A stretch of DNA of 64,000 nt from positions 232,762-296,761 of the forward strand of contig JAHWKY010000001.1 of the NCBI GenBank assembly GCA_019347575.1, given 5' to 3'. The stretch's first letter is position 1, and the number at the start of each line of letters is the position of its first letter. The notes under the pieces were generated by a model. The model saw only the letters and a program-made list of their open reading frames with translations. It ran no database searches and was not told the DNA's origin. This stretch comes from Actinomycetota bacterium (GTDB taxonomy: Bacteria; Actinomycetota; Nitriliruptoria; Nitriliruptorales; Nitriliruptoraceae). Of this stretch, positions 58,714 through 64,000 are shown one piece after another. The position numbers were made by a program, and so were the translations under genes.

Positions 58714-59664
58714 CTAGGTAGCGGTCCCCTCCATCGCTGTCACCATCTTGCGCAACTCGCTGCGCCGCAGACGGCGGGCCGCAGACGGCGTGACGCCGAA
58801 CTCGCGGCGGAAGCGGTCCGTGAAGTGACTATGGCTGGAGAACCCCAGTCCGTGCGCGAGACTCGCCAGGTCCTCGGTCCCTGCGCCCAGCACCGCCAGG
58901 GCCTCGCGGAGACGCAGCCGTTGCTGGTACGTGTGGATCGTCATGCCGGTCGTCGCGCGGAAGACCCGGTGGAGGTGGAACGAGGACGCCCCGACCGTGC
59001 GGCCCAGGTCGGCGAGCGCCCACGACCGTGCTGGGTCGCTGGCGATGAGAGCCTTGGTGTCCTCGACCAGTCGCTCGTGTCGCCGACGCGTCGCCTCCGA
59101 CCGGAGGGCCGTTCCCTCGCCAGCCTCCCCGCCTCCGAGCGCCGCCCCGACGAGCCGCACGAGCGCCTCGTCGACGAGGAGCTGATCGGGCTCGCCGGAT
59201 CGCAGCTCAGCAAGGAGCGCGCGCAGGAGCAGGACCGTGGGCGTCGTCGCGACCGTGCGCCCGGTCACGAAACGCGGCCGGGCGACCGAGCCGGTGACAC
59301 CCGCGAGCGCGTGCTCGGCAGCCAGCGCTCCGAGCGACGTGGGGTGGATGGCGAGGAAGGTGCAGTGGTCCCCTCGCGGATCCACCAAGCGCCGTCGGTA
59401 GGGTCTGCCCGCGTCGTAGAGGACGATCTGGGTGGCGTCCGCAGTGAACGGCGAGCCGCCTTCAGGGGCGATCCCGACGCCCGTCCCCGGGAACACGATG
59501 TGGGGGACCGGGCCGATGTCGTTGCGTTGACCCCAGATCGGGTCGCCGGGCGCGCAGTGGAACTCGCCCAGGACCACGGCGGGGTCGACGCCGCTCGCCC
59601 TCAGCCGGACACGGTCGGACACCTCCCCCAGCCACGCAGGTGTGCGCCGCATCCTCGACCCCAT
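58714..59664 (-). CDS. AraC-family transcriptional regulator
   Basis: About 316 aa from ATG 59664 (ATG 59652 is an equally plausible start). The C-terminal AraC DNA-binding domain is complete: WALADLGRTVGASSFHLHRVFRATTGMTIHTYQQRLRLREAL, then LASLAHGLGFSSHSHFTDRFRREFGVTPSAARR. The N-terminal 200 residues form a cupin-like effector domain (GPVPHIVFPGTGVGI). Its target is unknown; the closest candidates are the LLM and aldo/keto reductase genes. Confidence 0.9.
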   Translation of the reverse strand: MGSRMRRTPAWLGEVSDRVRLRASGVDPAVVLGEFHCAPGDPIWGQRNDIGPVPHIVFPGTGVGIAPEGGSPFTADATQIVLYDAGRPYRRRLVDPRGDHCTFLAIHPTSLGALAAEHALAGVTGSVARPRFVTGRTVATTPTVLLLRALLAELRSGEPDQLLVDEALVRLVGAALGGGEAGEGTALRSEATRRRHERLVEDTKALIASDPARSWALADLGRTVGASSFHLHRVFRATTGMTIHTYQQRLRLREALAVLGAGTEDLASLAHGLGFSSHSHFTDRFRREFGVTPSAARRLRRSELRKMVTAMEGTAT

Positions 59665-59710
59665 CCGTCCCGAGCGGTTCCGCCCCCGACCGTAGTCCCC
59701 CGCGACCACC

Positions 59711-59759
59711 CGAGCGTGTGCATCGGGACCCGGCTACCGGGTCGATCTGCACCCGCTCG
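59711..59759. repeat. 49-bp palindromic repeat (family B)
   Basis: Nearly identical to 57228-57276. It starts CGAGCGTGTGCATC and ends CACCCGCTCG, with the CGACCCGG-type core. It lies just 3' of the LLM gene that ends at 59773 and upstream of the AraC gene. Confidence 0.85.
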
Positions 59760-59772
59760 ACTGCAGCCGCCG

Positions 59773-60642
59773 TCAAGCGCCCCGCAGCTCCGATGCGAGC
59801 TCGGCGAAGGCACGGATCTGGCGCTCGTGGTCGTCGCCGTCGGGCCAGAAGATGAACCCCTGGATGCGGTGCTCGTCACGGAGCTGGAGCAACTCCTGTG
59901 ACCAGTGGTCCTGATCGCCCACCAACCACTCGTTGGTGGGACCGTCGGTGATGCGGCCGTTGATGTTGTACAGCCGCAGGATCTCTGCTGGGTCGCGCCC
60001 CGCCTCCTCCGCCGCCTCGTCGATGCGCTGGTGCATCTGCGGCAGCCGATCGGGCGGGGCGTAGGGGGACGATGGCAGCCAGCCGTCGGCGTGGCGGCCG
60101 ACCACCCCGAGCATCCTGGGACCGTAGGCCCCCAGCCAGATGCCGATGTCGTGCACCGGGACCGGTCCGCTGTGCACCCCCGCCAGCCGGTAGTGCTCGC
60201 CGTCGTGGCGCAGGCCACGCTCGCCGCTCCACAGCTGGCGGATGACCTCGATCGACTCCAGCAGCGCATCGACGGCCTCGCCTGGTTCGCGTCGGGGACC
60301 GCCCATCGCCGCGATCGCATCCCACATCCCGCCGGCCCCGAGTCCCAGCTCGAACCGGCCCCCCGACATCACGTCCATCGAAGCTGCGGCCTTCGCGATC
60401 ATCGCCGCCCCCCGCAGTGGCAGGTTCGCCACGTCAGGGAAGATGCGGATCCGTTCCGTCCGCGCCAGGAGGTCGGCGATCAGCGTGAACGTGTCGAGGA
60501 ACCGCCGCTGGTAGGGATGGTCCTGGATGCCGATCAGGTCGAGGCCGAGTTCCTCCGCCAGCTGGACCAGCCGCACGGTGCTCGCGTGATCGTCCGCCTG
60601 TGGCGAGGGGAACAGCCCGAACAGGACGTGCTGTTCGCTCAA
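59773..60642 (-). CDS. LLM-class F420-dependent oxidoreductase
   Basis: A 289-aa protein. The TTG at 60642 is chosen because AAGGAG precedes it by eight bases and homology begins at VLFGLFPSPQADDHASTVRLVQLAEELGLDLIGIQDHPYQ. An open frame continues upstream but has no family similarity and overlaps the divergent gene. Signatures include RIRIFPDVANLPLRGAAMIAKAAASMDVMSGGRFELGLGAGG and GIWLGAYGPRMLGVVGRHADGWLPS. The small gap to the divergent aldo/keto reductase holds a 14-bp palindrome. Confidence 0.87.
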   Translation of the reverse strand: MSEQHVLFGLFPSPQADDHASTVRLVQLAEELGLDLIGIQDHPYQRRFLDTFTLIADLLARTERIRIFPDVANLPLRGAAMIAKAAASMDVMSGGRFELGLGAGGMWDAIAAMGGPRREPGEAVDALLESIEVIRQLWSGERGLRHDGEHYRLAGVHSGPVPVHDIGIWLGAYGPRMLGVVGRHADGWLPSSPYAPPDRLPQMHQRIDEAAEEAGRDPAEILRLYNINGRITDGPTNEWLVGDQDHWSQELLQLRDEHRIQGFIFWPDGDDHERQIRAFAELASELRGA

Positions 60643-60701
60643 GATCCACTCCTTGCTCTCGCACAGGATGCCGGAGGATCCGATGACTCGCTTCGTGGCT
60701 A

Positions 60702-60715
60702 GCGTCAGCTGACGC
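60702..60715. promoter_or_regulatory. Perfect 14-bp palindrome GCGTCAGCTGACGC
   Basis: Lies between divergent genes starting at 60642 (-) and 60811 (+). It contains GTCA and TGAC half-sites in the opposite arrangement from the TetR operators, so it is probably recognised by a different protein. Confidence 0.45.
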
Positions 60716-60810
60716 GCACCACCTGTCCCTGGCCCAACGACCGGTCCGAGGGCCCGACGTGACCATCCTCTGCCCCGAACCTTGGGAGTGGTTCGAGCGA
60801 GGAGCACGAC

Positions 60811-61584
60811 GTGGAGCACGTCGAGGTGCAGGGCGAGACGGTTCCCGCCCTCGGTTTCGGGACCTGGGAGCTGCGCGGACCGGACTGCCGAGAGGGCGTC
60901 CGGCACGCGTTGGAGCTGGGGTACCGGCACATCGACACGGCGCGCAAGTACGGCAACGAGACCGAGGTCGGGGGCGGCATCAGCGACAGCGGCATCCCTC
61001 GCGAGGAGATCTTCCTCGTCACGAAGGTCCCCGCGAGTGCGCTCGACCGCGACTCGGTCACGGCCGCGACCGAGGCGAGCCTGCGCGAGCTCGGCACCGA
61101 CCACCTCGACCTCCTGCTGATCCACCAGCCCTCCTCGGACGTACCGCTCGAGGAGACGCTCGGGGCGATGCGCGAGCAGCAGGACGCCGGCCGCGTCCGG
61201 CACCTCGGCGTGAGCAACTTCGACGTCGACCTGATGCTGCAGGCGACGGAGCACGCGCCCATCCTGACCAACCAGATCGAGTACCACCCGGGGAACCGGC
61301 AGGACGCGATCGTCGCGGCGGCTCGTGAGCGCGACATCCTCGTCACCGCCTACTCGCCGCTGGACACGGGCAGCCTCGTCGGCGACGCGACCCTCGAGGA
61401 GATCGGCCGGGCCTACGGCAAGACCGCGCAGCAGGTCGCGATCCGCTGGCTGCTCGATCAGGAGCTGGTGGCGACGATCCCCCGTTCCAGCGATCCCGTT
61501 CACCGTCAGGAGAACCTCGACGTGTTCGACTTCGCCCTGACCGACGACGACCGGCGTCGTATCGCCGCGCTCGGAGACGGCTGA
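60811..61584 (+). CDS. Aldo/keto reductase
   Basis: A 257-aa NADPH-dependent carbonyl reductase of the (beta/alpha)8 type. The catalytic tetrad is visible: Asp and Tyr in HIDTARKYGNE, Lys in FLVTKVPAS and His in LLLIHQPSSD. GVSNFDVDLM, TNQIEYHPG and TAYSPL are family landmarks, and the C-terminal ATIPRSSDPVHRQENLDVFDF binds the cofactor's 2'-phosphate. The GTG start follows GAGGAGC. Its stop shares a base with the next ATG. Similar to 2,5-diketogluconate-reductase-type enzymes. Confidence 0.92.
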   Translation: MEHVEVQGETVPALGFGTWELRGPDCREGVRHALELGYRHIDTARKYGNETEVGGGISDSGIPREEIFLVTKVPASALDRDSVTAATEASLRELGTDHLDLLLIHQPSSDVPLEETLGAMREQQDAGRVRHLGVSNFDVDLMLQATEHAPILTNQIEYHPGNRQDAIVAAARERDILVTAYSPLDTGSLVGDATLEEIGRAYGKTAQQVAIRWLLDQELVATIPRSSDPVHRQENLDVFDFALTDDDRRRIAALGDG

Positions 61585-62534
61585 TGCAGCTGGGCTACCA
61601 CCTGTCGGCAGAGGAGCACGCGGCGACAAGGCTCGTGGACCTCGCCGTGGCCGCCGAGCGTGCGGGGTTCGGGTTCGCGACCATCTCCGACCACTTCCAC
61701 CCGTGGCTCGATACCCAGGGCGAGAGCCCCTTCGTGTGGAGCGTGCTGGGCGGCATCGCCCGTGCGACGGAGGCGCTCGAGGTCGTGACCGCCGTGACCT
61801 GCCCCACGATCCGCATCCACCCCGCCATCGTGGCGCAGGCGGCTGCGACCACCGCGACGATGATGCCCGGCCGGTTCGGGCTCGGCCTGGGGTCGGGGGA
61901 GAACCTCAACGAGCACATCACCGGCCAGCGGTGGCCCGCACCGCGCGAGCGCCTCGACATGCTCGAGGAGGCGGTCGACGTCATCCGTCAGCTGTTCACC
62001 GGCGAGCTCGTCGCGCACCGGGGTCGCTACTTCCGCGTCGAGGACGCGCGCCTGTACTCGCTGCCGGACGATCCACCGCCGGTGCTCATCGCCGCCTCAG
62101 GACCCGTCGCGGCGGGGCTCGCGGGGCGCGTCGCGGACGCTCTGTTCGTCGACGGTCCCAACGCTGACGTGATCGCGCGGTTCCACGGCGAGCGTGGCGA
62201 CGATGAGCGCCCCGTGTACGGGAAGCTGATGCTGTGCTGGGACGAGGACCGTGACGCCGCCCGCAGCACCGCCCTCGAGTGGTGGCCCGTCGGAGGCGTG
62301 GGAACGGCCGGGGCGGATCTGCGCCTGCCGAGCGACTTCGCCTCGGTCGCCGCCAACCTCGACGAGGAAGCCGCGCTCGCGGCAGCGGTCGTGACGGACG
62401 ACCTGGCCGAGGTCGAGAAGGCGATGGAGAGCTTCGCCGATGCCGGCGTCACCCACCTGAGCCTGCACCAGATCGGCCCAGCGCAGGAGGAGTTCCTCCA
62501 CCTCGTCGCAGAGAGGTTGCTGACCGTGGAGTGA
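61584..62534 (+). CDS. F420-dependent LLM oxidoreductase (FGD-like, TIGR03557-type)
   Basis: A 316-aa protein coupled to the aldo/keto reductase. The N-terminus MQLGYHLSAEEHAATRLVDLAVAAERAGFGFATISDHFHPW, with the contiguous region FVWSVLGGIARATEALEVVTAVTCP and GLGSGENLNEHITGQRWP, is characteristic of the F420-dependent glucose-6-phosphate-dehydrogenase-like branch. F420 as cofactor is therefore more secure here than in the other LLM genes. The substrate need not be a sugar phosphate. Confidence 0.9.
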   Translation: MQLGYHLSAEEHAATRLVDLAVAAERAGFGFATISDHFHPWLDTQGESPFVWSVLGGIARATEALEVVTAVTCPTIRIHPAIVAQAAATTATMMPGRFGLGLGSGENLNEHITGQRWPAPRERLDMLEEAVDVIRQLFTGELVAHRGRYFRVEDARLYSLPDDPPPVLIAASGPVAAGLAGRVADALFVDGPNADVIARFHGERGDDERPVYGKLMLCWDEDRDAARSTALEWWPVGGVGTAGADLRLPSDFASVAANLDEEAALAAAVVTDDLAEVEKAMESFADAGVTHLSLHQIGPAQEEFLHLVAERLLTVE

Positions 62535-62574
62535 ACGGCACCGATGTGGCACCGTCCGTGATGAAGGAGACACC

Positions 62575-63027
62575 GTGATCGCACAGCTCGCCGCCAACGT
62601 GGGCAAGGGCCTGGCCGCGGGTCTCGCCGGAACCGCCGCGATGACCCTGTCGAGCAGCTTGGAGATGAAGCTGCGAGACCGCGGTGCGAGCAACGCTCCT
62701 GCCGACGCGGCCTCGAAGGTGCTCGACATCGAGCAGTTCAGCGACGAGGAGGCCGAGCAGCGTTTCGGCAACCTCGTGCACTGGGCCTACGGGACCGGAT
62801 GGGGCGCCGTCCGTGGTGTGCTCGGCACGCTGATGCCACCCCCGGCTGCCGACGCCGCCCACTTCGGGGCGGTGTGGGGCGCCGAGCAGCTCACCCTCCC
62901 GGCCCTCGACGTGTCGCCGCCCGCGACCGAGTGGGGCGCTGAACAGGTCGCGGTCGACGCCTGGCACCACCTCGTCTACGCCGTGGCCACCGGGCTCGCG
63001 TACCGCTGGCTCGACTCGCGCAACTGA
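62575..63027 (+). CDS. Small membrane-associated protein (DUF1440-like)
   Basis: A 150-aa protein from GTG 62575. It has short hydrophobic helices: VGKGLAAGLAGTAAMTLSSSLEM at the N-terminus, HWAYGTGWGAVRGVLGTL in the centre and HLVYAVATGLAYRWL at the end. The overall pattern resembles YagU/DUF1440-type inner-membrane proteins. It follows the F420 enzyme by 40 bp. Function is not known. Confidence 0.6.
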   Translation: MIAQLAANVGKGLAAGLAGTAAMTLSSSLEMKLRDRGASNAPADAASKVLDIEQFSDEEAEQRFGNLVHWAYGTGWGAVRGVLGTLMPPPAADAAHFGAVWGAEQLTLPALDVSPPATEWGAEQVAVDAWHHLVYAVATGLAYRWLDSRN

Positions 63028-63046
63028 CCGCGTCCGCGCCCCGCGT

Positions 63047-64000
63047 CTAGCGGACCGTCACCTCGACGCGGTGCGCGGCGTTGACGGCGTAGCCGCCCAG
63101 GTTCCAGTCCGGCTCGTCGGGTTGGCGGTTGCCGGCGGCATCGGTCGCCCGGCACATCAGCACGGTGTCGCCCGCCGCGGCGGCTTCCCACACGAACCGG
63201 AAGCCGGTCCAGGCGCCAGGGTCGTCCGGTGGCGACAGCTCGGCGGATCGCCACGAGCGGCCGTCGTCGGTCGACACCTCGACCGCGTCGATCGGCGCGA
63301 CACCGGACCAGGCACGTCCGCGCAACTCGACCTCGCCTCGATCGACCATGCGTCGACGCGAGAAGAAGTCCGGCATCCCCGGCGGGATCAGCAGCGAGCG
63401 GACGTGCATGCGCGTGACCGGCTCTCCGGGTTCGTCCGGTGACTGCCGGAACCGGTACGAGCGTGACTGCTGGAAACCGTCGAACGGTTCGTCGACGAGT
63501 TCGATGGAGGTGACCCACTTCACGTTGGTCATCCCGTACCAGCCCGGCACGACCAGGCGCAGGGGGGCGCCGTGCTGGGGAGGCAGCGGGGCGCCGTTGA
63601 GCTCGTAGGCGAGCAACGCGCCGGTGTCGCGCAGCTCATCCACGTCCACGGAGCGCTGGTAGGACTGCTCGATACCGGCCTCGACGCCGCGGTCGGCGCC
63701 GGTGAAAACGGCCTCGATGGCCCCCTCCCCGACGCCCGCCTCGGCGAGCACGTCGTCCACGAGCACGCCGGTCCAGCGGGCGTTGCCGATCGCCTCGTGC
63801 AGCCACGGTTGGCTGAGCGGGCGCGGCGTCAGCCTGGCGCGGCCGTTCCCGGCGCACTCCATCGTGACGGTGCGCGTGACCTGCGGGAGCGCACGCAACC
63901 GGTCGAGGTCGAGCTGCACCTCGCGCTGGACCGAGCCGTGCACGCGCAACCGCCACCGCTGCTCGTCGAGCTCCGGGATGTCGTAGTGGTTCAGCAGGTA
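63047..64000 (-). CDS. Sulfite-oxidase-family molybdopterin oxidoreductase, 5' end outside the window
   Basis: About 317 residues are visible; the frame is open to the right edge (YLLNHYDIPELDEQRWR precedes the first internal start at 63949), so the N-terminus is missing. The molybdenum-ligating Cys lies in TMECAGNGRARLTP. GVLVDDVLAEAGV, LAYELNGAPLPPQHGAPLRLVVPGWYGMTNVKWVTSIEL and the C-terminal Mo-co dimerisation domain (RGRAWSGVAPIDAVEVSTDDGRSW) are standard. No cytochrome domain is present, so it is like prokaryotic sulfite dehydrogenase/YedY-related enzymes. Start and any signal peptide cannot be judged. Confidence 0.92.
   Translation of the reverse strand, partial: YLLNHYDIPELDEQRWRLRVHGSVQREVQLDLDRLRALPQVTRTVTMECAGNGRARLTPRPLSQPWLHEAIGNARWTGVLVDDVLAEAGVGEGAIEAVFTGADRGVEAGIEQSYQRSVDVDELRDTGALLAYELNGAPLPPQHGAPLRLVVPGWYGMTNVKWVTSIELVDEPFDGFQQSRSYRFRQSPDEPGEPVTRMHVRSLLIPPGMPDFFSRRRMVDRGEVELRGRAWSGVAPIDAVEVSTDDGRSWRSAELSPPDDPGAWTGFRFVWEAAAAGDTVLMCRATDAAGNRQPDEPDWNLGGYAVNAAHRVEVTVR

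Noticed and set aside
60643..61629. N-terminal extension of the LLM gene at 59773 to a start at 61629
   Set aside because: The extension is antisense to the well-supported aldo/keto reductase gene, has no family similarity, and a TTG with a good ribosome binding site exists at 60642.
1..64000. Apparent excess of CGGGGCG/CGCCCCG across the window
   Set aside because: It is striking by eye, but Gly-Ala codons and high GC could explain it. A k-mer count against a codon-matched null model would be needed, which I cannot run.

Overview
This window is chromosomal DNA of a high-GC actinomycete-type bacterium. Evidence: GC-rich genes with many GTG/TTG starts, six luciferase-like (LLM) flavin/F420 oxidoreductases, TetR and IclR regulators, ECF sigma/anti-sigma pairs, a DUF222-HNH protein, and many acyl-CoA dehydrogenases and SDRs. 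A deep-branching class (Nitriliruptoria- or Acidimicrobiia-like) would fit, but the sequence alone does not decide it. Core genes present are purB (cut by the left edge), gltX, tRNA-Gln(CTG), tRNA-Glu(CTC), tdk and ribBA.

Layout. 1-6.2 kb: purB, gltX, a secreted metallo-beta-lactamase-fold protein, two tRNAs, a four-zinc-finger HNH endonuclease and tdk. 6.2-10.1 kb: LLM oxidoreductase, isochorismatase-like protein, TetR regulator, acyl-CoA ligase. 10.2-16.1 kb (minus strand): a secreted cluster of two cupredoxin/beta-propeller paralogues flanking a DUF1800-DUF1501 pair. 16.3-20.4 kb: LLM, SDR, SGNH hydrolase, IclR. 20.7-22.9 kb: an orphan protein with an eCIS-type N-terminal motif, then gene debris (lone winged helix, broken IS110 transposase). 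22.9-28.5 kb: SDR, orphan ABC binding lipoprotein, VTT membrane protein, ribBA, FMN reductase and two small paralogues. 28.6-34.2 kb: sigma/anti-sigma/M15 peptidase operon, then a cupredoxin and two secreted membrane-anchored proteins. 34.3-35.7 kb: DUF222-HNH. 35.9-43.6 kb: a seven-gene acyl-CoA catabolic operon. 43.7-46 kb: SnoaL-SDR-LLM operon behind a tandem micro-ORF leader. 46-51 kb: M14 carboxypeptidase, SQR-like flavoprotein, small membrane protein, cyclase. 51.2-55 kb: paired acyl-CoA dehydrogenases plus two SDRs. 55-59.7 kb: ECF sigma with anti-sigma-like partner, MaoC hydratase, FG-GAP protein, AraC regulator. 59.8-64 kb: LLM, aldo/keto reductase, F420-type LLM, membrane protein, and a sulfite-oxidase-family enzyme cut by the right edge.

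The unifying signal is a 17-bp palindrome, CCTGACNNNNNGTCAGG. It occurs seven times, in five promoter regions: at the TetR gene itself (twice), between the 22.9-kb SDR and the binding lipoprotein, before the 35.9-kb operon (twice), before the SnoaL operon, and before the 51.2-kb operon. This predicts one TetR-controlled regulon for uptake, CoA activation, alpha-methyl epimerisation, dehydrogenation, hydration and oxidation of a branched acyl or steroid/isoprenoid side chain.

Three families of short palindromic repeats are scattered between genes. One copy appears to have been inserted in frame inside a MaoC gene with an 8-bp flanking duplication. The SnoaL operon is preceded by two tandem 22-codon ORFs chained by overlapping stop/start codons.
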